Below are positions 29,001-37,584 of a stretch of DNA of 64,000 nucleotides, in pieces; the stretch's first letter is position 1; every line of letters begins with the position of its first letter. Source of the stretch: Dehalobacter sp. (GTDB lineage: Bacteria > Bacillota > Desulfitobacteriia > Desulfitobacteriales > Syntrophobotulaceae). The stretch spans positions 62,001 to 126,000 of the forward strand of contig JAMPIU010000050.1 of the NCBI GenBank assembly GCA_023667845.1, in the 5' to 3' direction. The notes beneath the pieces are model-generated. The model did no database searches and was not told the origin of the DNA. It saw nothing but the letters and a program-made list of their open reading frames with translations. The position numbers and the translations under genes are program-made.

Positions 29001-31018
29001 AATTCAGCGTAATTGTAGATTTCACCTGCTTCGGGAAGGGTGGCGTTGGCCGCACATGTCTGGAAATCGTAGTCCGTATAATTCTCTGCATGAGCCTTGC
29101 CGGTATAGGAAAGTATCGCCGTTCCTTTGGCATCGGTAGTCAGGTCACCTTCCTGATCAGACAAAAAGTAGTGCAAAGACAGACTTGGGACAGGCGTGCT
29201 TTCAAAGAAGGCGGCTGAGAACTGAAAATTCACCTTCTCTCCAGCGAAGATGGCTTTCTTATCTTGAGTCAATGTTACTTGATAGGCCGGTTTTTGGTAG
29301 TTTTCTACGGAAAAGCTTCGTGAGAGCAGCTGAACATCGCCAGATTTAACCTGCAGTTCATAGTAACCGGGTTTTAGAACGGGAAGTTTGATTTGACCCT
29401 GAAAACAATCATCTTTTACTGCGGTCTCCTGGGTCAGGACCGGGGAAATCTCACCCCCCGGGTAGTAAGCGCCGTCATAACTATACACTTCAATCGTGAG
29501 ATCACGAAGCGGTTCAATCCGGCTGCCCTGCGTACTGTTCCCGGATCGCGGTGCAGCGATTCCCCAGAAGTTCAACGTATCCCCAGGCTTATAAAGGGCT
29601 CGGTCCAAATAGAGATACTTCCAGTAATCCGACGGATTGATCTGGCCGGTGTTACTTTCTTCATACCAGGTCTCTATAGGGACGAGGATTTCTTTGCCTC
29701 CCTGCCGGATCCAGGCATAGCTTCTCTGCTCGCCGGACAGCTTTTGCTTGATCAGAACCGTACCGGATTTATCCGTACTGGCAGTAATCTTCTTATTTTC
29801 AAGACTGACAGTGGCTTCGGCAACGGATGTTTTGGTCTGCAGATCATTAACCCAAAAGAGGCTTTCATCCTGTCCCTGGGCAAGGTAGACGGCAAGATCG
29901 GTTACCTGGAACCAGACTTGCCTGACGGATTCGTCTGCCTGGAATTCTGCGGAATAGTACCCTGCTTCCAGCGTTTCTGGGAGCATGATGTATTGATTGT
30001 AAGGGTCTGTCTTCAGAAATTCGGTGTCATATTCAGCCAGTATGTAGGCTGACGGTAATTTTTCGAGATAATGGTTCCAGGTATAGTAGGACCAATCAGG
30101 CAGCACATCCCGTTTCGAGAGAGAGGCTTGAAAGCTTTGGTGATCCGGATAGCGGTAAAGGTTGATATGAAGCGGAGGCGTGTCTATGATTTGACCTCCC
30201 AAATACGTATTGTTGGTAAAATATACGGAAAATGCAGGCTGCTCACTGGTGCTGAATTCGGTCAGACTTGTGTTCAGATCAAACGTAAAAGGAGGATTGT
30301 TCTGTTCAACCGTCCCGGTCTCAAAGCTGAAACGATAGTCTTCGAACAAGGTTTCCGTCGTACCGGGGAGTACAAAGCCTTTGTTGAGCGTGACTGTGTA
30401 GACGGTGGCCGGTTGCAGTGCTTCCGGCGTAAATACCAGCGTTTTTTTATGCTTTTCGAAAGCCCCCTTCACCTCGGGTGAGATACTGAAATAATCCTTC
30501 AGGCTGCTAATTTCATAGTTGTCGGAAGAGAAAGTCAATTCAATTCCTGTGTCTACCGGAACAGAGGTGCTTTTATCTCCGGGAAGGGAACGAAGCACCT
30601 GAAAGGATGCTTTGGTCTGGAAGGCCCAGCTGAGGTTTTCCTTTCCCGATGCTTCCGGATCAAAGGCCAGACGATAAATCGTATTCGGTGCTAATTCTCC
30701 CTCGGGAATAATTTTATAGCTCTTGCCGTTATTCTGTTTATCCAAGGTGTAGGAAAATTTCGGACTAAGCTTGAGCGATGCCTTTACTGTTTTTTCAGTC
30801 AGGCTTTCTTTGCTGGTAAGTAAAAAGGTCGTCGTGGTATCAACCCCGAGCTGATCAAAGTCAACCGCAGTAATAGCGATATCCGAGGCCAAAACTGTTC
30901 TGTCATTCAGACGGAAAAAGTCAAATCCGTAAAAAATGCTGATAGCCATCACAAGAACTAAGGCGATGCCGATTGACTTTTTCCAACTCATCAAGTTCCT
31001 GAAATTCTTTGCCATCAA
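26048..31018 (-). CDS. Alpha-2-macroglobulin family protein, thioester-less
   Basis: A 1656-residue exported protein with a single N-terminal membrane segment (about residues 15-35). Two Ig-like Big_5 type domains follow (PNTIYRLAFDPEA; PVDTGIELTFS), then MG domains (RALYKPGDTLNFWGIA near 475), the A2M core near 1010 (DTVLFTTLQTD, LPDNLTSWRVTYQAF) after a Gly/Ser-rich stretch that could be a bait region, and an alpha-alpha barrel. At the usual thioester site the sequence is NNGSRLEQKLA, so the reactive Cys is absent. Bacterial A2Ms are thought to trap proteases at the cell surface. Confidence 0.88.
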   Translation of the reverse strand: MMAKNFRNLMSWKKSIGIALVLVMAISIFYGFDFFRLNDRTVLASDIAITAVDFDQLGVDTTTTFLLTSKESLTEKTVKASLKLSPKFSYTLDKQNNGKSYKIIPEGELAPNTIYRLAFDPEASGKENLSWAFQTKASFQVLRSLPGDKSTSVPVDTGIELTFSSDNYEISSLKDYFSISPEVKGAFEKHKKTLVFTPEALQPATVYTVTLNKGFVLPGTTETLFEDYRFSFETGTVEQNNPPFTFDLNTSLTEFSTSEQPAFSVYFTNNTYLGGQIIDTPPLHINLYRYPDHQSFQASLSKRDVLPDWSYYTWNHYLEKLPSAYILAEYDTEFLKTDPYNQYIMLPETLEAGYYSAEFQADESVRQVWFQVTDLAVYLAQGQDESLFWVNDLQTKTSVAEATVSLENKKITASTDKSGTVLIKQKLSGEQRSYAWIRQGGKEILVPIETWYEESNTGQINPSDYWKYLYLDRALYKPGDTLNFWGIAAPRSGNSTQGSRIEPLRDLTIEVYSYDGAYYPGGEISPVLTQETAVKDDCFQGQIKLPVLKPGYYELQVKSGDVQLLSRSFSVENYQKPAYQVTLTQDKKAIFAGEKVNFQFSAAFFESTPVPSLSLHYFLSDQEGDLTTDAKGTAILSYTGKAHAENYTDYDFQTCAANATLPEAGEIYNYAELLVFKSKVYINGQAIRQKDTYTLSAKLSSVDLTKLNNGEFASEENYLQGPVANAPVKAKLYQEVVTRTETGQYYDFISKKVVKSYNYDYATKLVSEFALTTASDGMLKYTGQIDPKESYNLYLTAQDSDGRSFTRQLTISKQDPQPDNAYYFLQGTPGIDGYNPGDQVQVSMMVNNQVLNPAGRNILFYHGQKVIDAYQVSTTPKYSFLFTDLYIPNVTVGGVYFDGNSYYEASSVMISFASQTKKLNVAVQSDKTEYRPGDKVHLSLKVTDSNNAPVKRAQINLNLVDEALFSLQNQSVDLLNSLYGDNQYLTLITRKSHYHPDFYGFAESGGEGGSGRSDFRDTVLFTTLQTDSGGNASTDFTLPDNLTSWRVTYQAFTQNLQAGSGTSQLPIRLPFFVEVTLNSHYLAGDSPVVLTRSYGEKLKNSQNVSYTMKLISPSGKEQTWRQSDTAFSAADWKLPALEAGTYRLTVSGSQNGLTDTLTKEFTAVKSFQQRIVSDRSLLTEGQGLKGSSEEPTTVIFSDSEKSQYLRGLYQLIWNNGSRLEQKLAAQEATKLLKKYFSDSPESNIPLVGDREDRDSLLPCQRPDGGISILSYGESDPALSAMVASAAPGVFDDQALIRYFYRILEAEDTGEAGKEGDQGNQGSQTPAAEDESVILLGLASLGEPVLLQIDSYMQKEDLSAEAKINLALALLETGDGAYAKQVYKELLSTYQQDLGSVLRINVGSDQDDMILATTRMALLAARLDQPEKNKLYQYLLENPGKDILNTLEQLEILRYNLQYMASSPVSFTYELNGKKETKILRNMNFFKLTILPEDLTEISFTRIKGKIGMVSCYNVPIQAGEGSENTDLEISRTYRVGSTETNTFNRQNLVQVVLSYNIGDKAPQGLYEIVDVLPAGLALIPRPENYNEDPTAKNHWDYPTEVNGQKLVFHVSKDKGTITYLARVISPGEFNCEAPVLSNIKNSIVYTSGSLSRIVIK

Positions 31019-31364
31019 TTAACCATCCTTTCGACACAATACGATGGTATTGTCAGTTTAATATTATATCTAGAAGTATCTGATAACAGATTAGCGTGTT
31101 TAACAACATATTAGACGTAATTAATCGATAATTCTATACATCTGACAAATATCCTTTTTATGGATGCAGCACTTTGTTTACGGATTTGCAGCTGCCTGTG
31201 CCGCTGCACGCCATACTATGTTTATGCAAGAACACTCTTTTGTAGACCACGCTCGTTTAGATTTGAGAAAAAAGAATTTTGGTTGTAGACTATTAAAGAT
31301 ATAGGTCGAAAGGGTTGGAACGATTCTGGAGAAAACAGATTGAGATTAGACCGGAGGAAGAAAC
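31019..31364. promoter_or_regulatory. Divergent intergenic region between A2M-like and NifU-like genes
   Basis: 346 bases with no reading frame. On the minus strand TATAAT lies at about 31064-31069, and the perfect inverted repeat ACAATAC-GATG-GTATTGT (31036-31053) sits between it and the A2M start, in the 5' leader. TGTTTACGGAT near 31170, the same 11-mer as one repeat at 14001, occurs once. No recognised riboswitch. Confidence 0.45.
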
Positions 31365-31745
31365 GTGGATTATTCGGATAAAGTTATTGAACATTTTATG
31401 TGCCCACAAAATGTGGGCAGCATGCCTGATGCAGATGCCGAGGGAATCTTTGGAGATGTGTCCTGCGGAGATTCGCTGACGATCTATCTGAAAGTAAAGG
31501 ATGGTATCCTGACGGATATCAGTTACCTAGTGTTTGGCTGTGCCGCGGCGGTAGCAGCAAGCAGCATGTTTACGGTTTTAGTGAAAGGGAAAAGTATTGA
31601 GGAGGCTTTAAACATAGGCGGCAGAGACGTTTTCGACGCGCTGGATGGCCTGCCGGCAAGTAAAGTCCATTGTTCTGTGCTGGGTCCCCAGGCCCTGAAA
31701 AAAGCTATCGAAGACTATGAATCTAAAAGAAAAGATCAGAGCTAA
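31365..31745 (+). CDS. NifU/IscU-like iron-sulfur scaffold protein
   Basis: A 126-residue protein of the NifU N-terminal type. Three conserved cluster ligands are visible in GDVSCGDSL, FGCAAAVAAS and KVHCSVLGPQAL, and the N-terminus (DYSDKVIEHFMCPQNVG) is typical. It probably assembles or transfers Fe-S clusters. GTG at 31365 follows GGAGGAAG. No NifS/IscS gene is beside it. Confidence 0.92.
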   Translation: MDYSDKVIEHFMCPQNVGSMPDADAEGIFGDVSCGDSLTIYLKVKDGILTDISYLVFGCAAAVAASSMFTVLVKGKSIEEALNIGGRDVFDALDGLPASKVHCSVLGPQALKKAIEDYESKRKDQS

Positions 31746-31892
31746 AAGTGTCGAAAATCTTGCCAAAATGGCAGAAATATGATGAAATTTTTGATTGTTT
31801 ACGATATGATAATAAATAGTTTCAATAATAATGCCTGCAATCATGATGTCTGCATCATATACAGAACGCCATAGGTGAAAGGATTTGAAAGT

Positions 31893-33083
31893 ATGAAGCT
31901 GTCCCAGCGCATTCTGGGCATGAAGCCGTCTGCTACGTTGGCTGTTGATGCCAAAGCCAAAGAACTAAAGAGTCAGGGGAAGAATGTTATTTCGTTTGGA
32001 TCCGGGGAACCAGATTTTGTGTCCCCGCCGTCCGCTTTCAAGTATGCGGCGGAAGCGATGGAAAAAGGAAAAACTCATTACACATCAACACCTGGGGTTC
32101 CTGAGCTTCGTCAAGAAATTTGTGCTTATTACCGAAAGGAATTTGGTCTGAAATTTGATCCGGGACAGGTAGTCGTTGGTCCGGGAGCCAAACCTTGCAT
32201 ATATGAAGCGCTGGCAGCGATCGTTGATCCAGGGGATGAGATTGTCCTGCTTGCACCCGCTTGGGTAAGCTATATCGAACAGATCCATCTTGTAGATGGG
32301 AAACCGGTGATCGTGGAAACAGAAGATAGTGGTTTTGTACCAAGATTGGACCGCGTGGAAGCCGCAATTACGGACAGAACCATCGCACTTTTGCTGAACT
32401 CTCCATCCAATCCGACAGGGGTCCTATTTGACGAGAAGACCGTTAGAGGCCTTGCTGAGATCGCCCAAAAGCATGATCTCTGGCTGATTTGGGATGAGAT
32501 TTATGAGAAGCTGGTTTATGGCCAGAACAAACATATTAATCCGCTGCAGCTTATGCCGGAGCTGGCTTCCCGGACAATTATCATTAACGGGGTGAGCAAA
32601 GCCTATGCGATGACAGGTTGGCGGATCGGTTATTCGATTGCCCCGCTCGAGTTATCATCCAAGATCAATTCGTTTCAAAGCCATCTGACCTCGAATGCCT
32701 GCTCCATTGCCCAATGGGCCGCGGTCGGGGCGATGCGGGAAAGCGGGGAAGATGTGCTGAGAATGAAGGCAGCTTTTAGTGACAGACGGGATCTGATCTG
32801 CGGACTTTTGCGTGAAATGCCGCATATCTCCTTTCCGGAACCTGAAGGTGCCTTTTATGTTTTTGTAAACATTAAGAACTGTATCGGCATGTCCTTTGAA
32901 GGACAGAAGATCAAAGATGATATCGGATTCTGTAATAGGCTGCTTGATTCCGAACTAGTTGCCGTCGTACCCGGCAGTGCTTTCCTGGCGCCGGGATATT
33001 TACGGATCTCCTATGCAAGTTCTCCGGAACAGATAACCGAAGGTATGAGAAGGCTGCATCGTTTTCTGGATAAGCTGAAATAG
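31893..33083 (+). CDS. Class I/II pyridoxal-phosphate aminotransferase (aspartate aminotransferase-like)
   Basis: A 396-residue aminotransferase. The PLP lysine is in IIINGVSKAYAMTGWRIGY, with LNSPSNPTGV and the C-terminal RISYA of the Iγ subgroup. Likely substrates are aspartate and 2-oxoglutarate, but family members differ. ATG 31893 (MKLSQRILGMKPSATL) has AAAGGA 9 bases upstream; the GTG at 31875 would overlap that site. A terminator follows. Confidence 0.9.
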   Translation: MKLSQRILGMKPSATLAVDAKAKELKSQGKNVISFGSGEPDFVSPPSAFKYAAEAMEKGKTHYTSTPGVPELRQEICAYYRKEFGLKFDPGQVVVGPGAKPCIYEALAAIVDPGDEIVLLAPAWVSYIEQIHLVDGKPVIVETEDSGFVPRLDRVEAAITDRTIALLLNSPSNPTGVLFDEKTVRGLAEIAQKHDLWLIWDEIYEKLVYGQNKHINPLQLMPELASRTIIINGVSKAYAMTGWRIGYSIAPLELSSKINSFQSHLTSNACSIAQWAAVGAMRESGEDVLRMKAAFSDRRDLICGLLREMPHISFPEPEGAFYVFVNIKNCIGMSFEGQKIKDDIGFCNRLLDSELVAVVPGSAFLAPGYLRISYASSPEQITEGMRRLHRFLDKLK

Positions 33084-33188
33084 TTGAGGTGCTTTCTTTT
33101 GATAACAGTCTAAAGCTATTATCAGCGTCATATCGGTTTAGAGTGACTTCTGTCTAGGGGCTTACCTCGACATTTGACATAGAGCCAC

Positions 33189-33234
33189 AAAAAGATACTG
33201 CCAATAGTATAAAACTATCAGCAGTATCTTTTTT
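33189..33234. terminator. Bidirectional terminator between convergent genes
   Basis: A 13-base perfect stem (AAAAAGATACTGC, 33189-33201, with its complement 33221-33233), flanked by A and T runs. It serves the aminotransferase (+) and the hydrogenase operon (-). Confidence 0.9.
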
Positions 33235-33265
33235 GATTTAAAGTTACGCTTTAAGCGCTTTATGC

Positions 33266-33766
33266 CTATTCGGCAGGCGGAATAGCCAGGAAGCTGGATG
33301 CGGCATTAATCTGAGCAAACTCTTTGAACATTTGTTCCTTGAGTCGCGGGAAAACCGCCTTAATCTCCTCGGACAGGTCCATGCCCCATTCAAGACTTTT
33401 CGGTTGAACACCGTAGATCAGGGTTTGGGGAGTATTACCCAGAATGTCTGCCAGTGCGAGAACTTCCAGAATGCCCACCTGATGAAACGATACTTGGTAC
33501 TTCTCCGGGAAAACCCGGATATCTTCCGGACAGAACCGGAAGACACTGCCGGGCTCTGTCTGGGCATTGATCGCATCCACAATGATCAGGAAATCGGTTT
33601 CCTTGATCAGATGGACCAGTTCCAGACCGGCTGTTCCGCCTTCTAACAGCTCGACGTTGTCAGGCAGTTCCTCGGGCTTAAATTCATTCAGGAACTGAAC
33701 GCCTAAGCCTTCGTCACTTAGTAAAACGTTGCCTACGCCCATCAGCATAATTTTTGGTGGAGTCAT
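33266..33766 (-). CDS. hyaD: Hydrogenase maturation endopeptidase (HyaD/HupD family)
   Basis: A 166-residue protease that trims the C-terminus of the [NiFe] large subunit after nickel insertion. Family motifs: GVGNVLLSDEGLGVQ with the metal-binding Glu, DAINAQTEPG with Asp, and the later His in VSFHQVG. It is the last gene of the hydrogenase operon; its substrate is encoded three genes upstream on the same strand. Confidence 0.94.
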   Translation of the reverse strand: MTPPKIMLMGVGNVLLSDEGLGVQFLNEFKPEELPDNVELLEGGTAGLELVHLIKETDFLIIVDAINAQTEPGSVFRFCPEDIRVFPEKYQVSFHQVGILEVLALADILGNTPQTLIYGVQPKSLEWGMDLSEEIKAVFPRLKEQMFKEFAQINAASSFLAIPPAE

Positions 33767-33824
33767 ACGTGAAAGTCCTTTCCTATAAAGTTTCGTAAAA
33801 TAAAGCTAGTGATAGAATGAAGAT

Positions 33825-33893
33825 AGTACCTTGTCAACCCTAATATAATAATCTGCTAACAGAATAGATAAGGTTTAGGGTTGACTTGGTACT
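33825..33893. repeat. 19-base inverted repeat inside the hydrogenase operon
   Basis: AGTACCTTGTCAACCCTAA (33825-33843) and its near-complement (33875-33893) differ at only two positions and enclose 31 bases. It lies between the cytochrome b and protease genes. No T-run follows on either side, so an mRNA stability or processing role is more likely than termination. Confidence 0.7.
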
Positions 33894-33939
33894 AACTTTA
33901 CTTTTAGTGGTAATAATGCTTAGTACAATTTTTAGCGTA

Positions 33940-34563
33940 TCAGCTCTTCACAGCTGTCTGATCTGTCTTTCCTGCTTTTTGTTTTTCTCTCTTACCGGTC
34001 TTACCGAAAAACATCAAGCCAAGCTGATCCATAGCTTCGGTAAACACCAGATAAAGGTGGGCAACGATGAACAGGATTAAGACCCACATACAAACATAGT
34101 GAAGACCTCTGACAGCTGCCAGGCTTCCGAGGGCTTCGGTAGCTCCCGGGAACTTCATCGGCAGATACAGGATGATTCCGGTAATCGCCTGAAACGCGAT
34201 AAGAAACGGAATAGCAATATATGCTAATTTCTGCATCGGATTGTACTTGCCGGTTTTTGGATGTTCCTTGCTGATAAACAGATAGTATTTGATCTGAGGG
34301 ATAAAGGTCTTCAGATCGAGCTTGTTAAGGAAAAACTCCTTGTAATCTTTATGTTTGCCGAAAAAGGAGTAGTACAAACGTACAATCCCGTTAATCACCA
34401 AAATATACATAAAGATAAAGTGAAGATTCCTAACAACGTTCATATTGATTCCCTGAGCCGGTGAGTGGATGATAAAGCCGGTCGGGATCAAAATCGCAAA
34501 AGAAATTAAGTTGATCCAGTGGGTGATCCGTTGAAACAACGGATGATCAGACGCTTTGACCAT
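33940..34563 (-). CDS. hyaC: Hydrogenase cytochrome b subunit
   Basis: A 207-residue membrane protein of the Ni/Fe-hydrogenase b-type cytochrome family, with four hydrophobic segments. Candidate haem ligands are His in QRITHWINL, NLHFIFMYI and RGLHYVCMWVLILFIVAHLY. It passes electrons from the periplasmic-side hydrogenase to the quinone pool. The start is ATG 34563 (MVKASDHPLF), 20 bases after the large-subunit stop; the longer frame would overlap hyaB. The tail is Lys/Thr-rich. Confidence 0.92.
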   Translation of the reverse strand: MVKASDHPLFQRITHWINLISFAILIPTGFIIHSPAQGINMNVVRNLHFIFMYILVINGIVRLYYSFFGKHKDYKEFFLNKLDLKTFIPQIKYYLFISKEHPKTGKYNPMQKLAYIAIPFLIAFQAITGIILYLPMKFPGATEALGSLAAVRGLHYVCMWVLILFIVAHLYLVFTEAMDQLGLMFFGKTGKREKQKAGKTDQTAVKS

Positions 34564-34583
34564 TTTACGTTCCCTCTCTTTCC

Positions 34584-36149
34584 TTAGAAGCCAATATGGT
34601 ATTTCTTGATTTCGTTGCTTTTCGGATCGATTAGGTGAATTGCACAAGCCAGACACGGGTCATAGGAACGGATTACACGGACTACATTAATCGGATTGTC
34701 CGGATCCGGTACCGGTACCCCGATCATGGATTTGTCAACCGGGCCTAAAACGCCGTTTCCATCTATCGGTGAAAAGTTCCAAGTCGAGGGGACGACCATT
34801 TGGTAATTTGATGTTTTATGGTCTTCAACTTTAATCCAGTGGCCGAGCGACCCGCGGGCAACCTCAATCAAGCCTGCGCCCTGACCGCTTTCGGGGATTT
34901 CCCAATGATCGGTATCATGGATCTTAAAGTTCGACTTGCCCATTTCGGCAATGAGGGAATCGACCCATTCGAGCATTTTCTTAGCCATAAGAATGGTTTC
35001 CACCGCCCGGGCGGCATGACGGGCAACAGCGCCGGGTTTGATGCTGTATTTCGTAATAACGTCCATAAGCACTTTCGGCTGCATGACGAGCATACGGGCG
35101 AGCGGTCCGACTTCCATCGGTTTGCCTTCATAGCGCGGTGCTTTGACATAGGTATAGGCGTCCTTCTTATCCAAGTCAATAACCGTGTCTTCCTCATAAG
35201 GAGTTCTGCCTTTGTCGCTCTTGTACCAGGCATGCGTGATATCTTCCGTGATTTTGTCGATGCTGAACGGATGAACGGTCGCCAGGTTATTGTCGAGAAT
35301 GATACCCGATGTAAATAACAAGTCTTTCCCTTCTGCATCTCCGGCAAAGCCGCCATAAGACATGTAATTGCCATGACTGCCGCCAACGCCGGCCTGGGCT
35401 AGAGGCAGAAGCGGCCCGGTTCCGAAGGTCAGGACATCCTGGAGGTAGACATTTTCAACGAAGGCGATCTGCTCCATCAGCATAGAACGGTATTGAAAGA
35501 CTTGCTCCAGTGTCGGCAGTATCGTGACGCCGCCAACTACGATCGAGGATTGGTGCGGTTGTTTGCCGGCAAATATTGCGGACATTTTCTTGGCTTTTGC
35601 CTGCATTTCCAAGGCTTTCAGGTAATGCGCAACAGCCATCGTAACAAGTTCAGGATCGTTGACACAATATTGATCGGGGTTGTAACGCGGCGTCAGAGGC
35701 GCTGTATCGTTAGCTGCAACCAGTTTCAAAATTTTGTCCTTAACGCCCTTCAAGCCAGCATCATTGCCTTTGTATTGGGCAATCGCCATGACATCCAAAT
35801 AATCCAGAGCAGACAGATGATAGAAATGGAGCGGGTGGTCATGCAAGAGCGTTGCGCCGTAAATCAGATTCCGAATAAGGCGGCCGCCGTAGGGGACTTC
35901 AGCACCAAAAGCGGCGTCCAAAGCCAGCGCGGAAGCTAAGCCATGTACTGTTGAGCAAACGCCGCAGGCACGTTCTGTAACATAACTGGCATCTCTGGGA
36001 TCGCGACCGACAACCAGGTTTTCAAGACCCCTGTACATGGTGCCTATGACACGGGAGTTAGAGACGAAACCATTTTCGATCTCTACTTCTATTTTCAAGT
36101 GGCCTTCAATACGGGTAATTGGATCAATGACAATTTTTTGTGCAGACAT
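34584..36149 (-). CDS. hyaB: [NiFe] hydrogenase large subunit
   Basis: A 521-residue catalytic subunit of a group 1 uptake hydrogenase. The active-site motifs are ERACGVCSTVHGLAS (N-terminal CxxC) and YDPCLACAIH (C-terminal CxxC then His). After that His come 16 residues (LIDPKSNEIKKYHIGF), the peptide removed by the HyaD-type protease. It starts three bases after the small-subunit stop, with GAGGAGGAG just upstream. Confidence 0.97.
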   Translation of the reverse strand: MSAQKIVIDPITRIEGHLKIEVEIENGFVSNSRVIGTMYRGLENLVVGRDPRDASYVTERACGVCSTVHGLASALALDAAFGAEVPYGGRLIRNLIYGATLLHDHPLHFYHLSALDYLDVMAIAQYKGNDAGLKGVKDKILKLVAANDTAPLTPRYNPDQYCVNDPELVTMAVAHYLKALEMQAKAKKMSAIFAGKQPHQSSIVVGGVTILPTLEQVFQYRSMLMEQIAFVENVYLQDVLTFGTGPLLPLAQAGVGGSHGNYMSYGGFAGDAEGKDLLFTSGIILDNNLATVHPFSIDKITEDITHAWYKSDKGRTPYEEDTVIDLDKKDAYTYVKAPRYEGKPMEVGPLARMLVMQPKVLMDVITKYSIKPGAVARHAARAVETILMAKKMLEWVDSLIAEMGKSNFKIHDTDHWEIPESGQGAGLIEVARGSLGHWIKVEDHKTSNYQMVVPSTWNFSPIDGNGVLGPVDKSMIGVPVPDPDNPINVVRVIRSYDPCLACAIHLIDPKSNEIKKYHIGF

Positions 36150-36152
36150 TCC

Positions 36153-37232
36153 TTACTCCTCCTCATGTCCATGGTCTTTTTTGCCTAAACGGCCTGTTGC
36201 TGCCGTAGCTGCGAGATGAACAGCAACGCCTGCTACAGCAACGCCTCCGATAACCTTACCGGCTGTATCGACATTGATCGGCCCAGTGCCGGGAAGTTCA
36301 AAGATTTCCTGTTTGTCATAAAGAGGGCTAAAGACTTTAAAGAATCCTGCCTCTGAACAGCCGGAACACGGTGAACCGGCGTTGATGCAGAAGTTGGTAT
36401 TGTCGTTGTACCAAACCTGTGCGCAGTCGGTATACGTCTTCGGGCCTTTGCAGCCTTTCAGGATTAGACAATAGTCTTTTTGGGCCGGATCGTTCCAGTC
36501 TTTCAGATAATTTCCGGCTTCAAATTGTCCGCGGCGCGGGCAGTTGTCATGAAGCAGCTTACCGTAGAAAACGACCGGCCGGGCCTGATCATCGAGCGGC
36601 GGAACCGTACCATAGGTCAAGTAGTAAACAATCGTTCCGAGCATGGTGGCCGGTTTGACCGGACAGCATGGAAGATTGATGACAGGAGTTGAAATGTTGT
36701 TTTGTTTCAACAGTTCACGGACGCCGACAGCGTCAACCTCACAGGCTCCGGGAATTCCGGCGCCATCGGTTGCGCAGCTGCCGACAGCAATAATGGCTTT
36801 AGCTTTCTTGGAAGCTTCCAGGACGGTTTCCCGGAAAGGTTTGCCGCCCACCATGCAATACCTGTCTTCCTTTGAGGGAATAGCTCCTTCGACGACGAGC
36901 ACAAAGTTTTCTTTCAGGGCCTCCAGATAAGCTTCCTCGGCCTTATAGCCGGAAGCTGCCATAATGGTCTCATGATAACGGATCGAAAGCATATCCAGGA
37001 CCACTTCAGCCGCTGACGGATTCAGTGTTGCCAAAAGTGACTCGGAACAGCCTGTGCATTCCATTCCATGAAGCCAGATTACCGGCGGTTTTTCCAAGGC
37101 AGTCTCAACAGCCTGAGTGACCTTGGGAGATACTGCAGCAGGGAGACCCAAAGCTGCCGTAGTCGCAGCCATCAATTTCAAAAAGCCGCGTCGGGATACT
37201 CCTCTTGCTGCCAGAGCATCAAATGTGTTCAT
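36153..37232 (-). CDS. hyaA: [NiFe] hydrogenase small subunit, Tat-exported
   Basis: A 359-residue iron-sulfur subunit. The twin-arginine signal is SRRGFLKLMAATTAALGL. Proximal cluster ligands begin with HGMECTGCSES, followed by Cys in VGSCAT and NLPCCPV; distal and medial ligands lie in HDNCPRRG, LKGCKGP and SPCSGCSE. A C-terminal hydrophobic helix (VIGGVAVAGVAVHLAA) anchors it in the membrane. ATG at 37232 follows GGAGGAGG by 9 bases. It heads the operon behind a sigma-54 promoter. Confidence 0.96.
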   Translation of the reverse strand: MNTFDALAARGVSRRGFLKLMAATTAALGLPAAVSPKVTQAVETALEKPPVIWLHGMECTGCSESLLATLNPSAAEVVLDMLSIRYHETIMAASGYKAEEAYLEALKENFVLVVEGAIPSKEDRYCMVGGKPFRETVLEASKKAKAIIAVGSCATDGAGIPGACEVDAVGVRELLKQNNISTPVINLPCCPVKPATMLGTIVYYLTYGTVPPLDDQARPVVFYGKLLHDNCPRRGQFEAGNYLKDWNDPAQKDYCLILKGCKGPKTYTDCAQVWYNDNTNFCINAGSPCSGCSEAGFFKVFSPLYDKQEIFELPGTGPINVDTAGKVIGGVAVAGVAVHLAATAATGRLGKKDHGHEEE

Positions 37233-37410
37233 TCTGCAATTCCTCCTCCACATGTCCAAAAAATAAAATTCTTACTTAAATATAAAATAGGATAAAAATT
37301 ATAAATATTTAGATAATACATTTTCGTAAAAATATATTATTGCAGTGAGCAATATACCGAAAAAAATCATCCAAATATATATAAAGTTTATCTATTTTCC
37401 AAATTAATAA

Positions 37411-37428
37411 ATGCAAGAAGCGTGCCAA
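37411..37428 (-). promoter_or_regulatory. Sigma-54 promoter of the hydrogenase operon
   Basis: On the minus strand TTGGCACG-CTTC-TTGCAT fits the -24/-12 consensus TGGCACG-N4-TTGCA at every defined base, with correct spacing. Transcription would begin near 37400, giving a leader of about 170 bases before hyaA. Control by RpoN and an enhancer-binding protein is implied. Confidence 0.85.
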
Positions 37429-37520
37429 AATATAAAACGGCTGAAAAGTTTGCAATAAGCCAACACGAAAAAGTCATAGCTAGATCAAAATTATTAAAAT
37501 AGACAAAATATTTATCTTTC

Positions 37521-37537
37521 TGATACAGATTGTATCA
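37521..37537. promoter_or_regulatory. Palindrome upstream of the sigma-54 promoter
   Basis: TGATACA-GAT-TGTATCA is a perfect 7-base inverted repeat with a 3-base spacer, centred about 115 bases upstream of the -12 element, the usual distance of an enhancer-binding-protein site. No T-run follows it on either strand. Confidence 0.5.
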
Positions 37538-37584
37538 TCTGGAGAGACAAAAGGCCTTCAAAAAACAACTTAAGGTCAATGTAA

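Noticed and set aside
29393-30052. Long plus-strand open frame (219 codons)
   Set aside because: It lies antisense within the A2M-like gene, has no ribosome binding site or recognisable family, and mirrors the codon pattern of the real gene.
35493-35939. Plus-strand open frame (148 codons)
   Set aside because: It is antisense to the hydrogenase large subunit, whose conserved motifs prove the minus frame is real.
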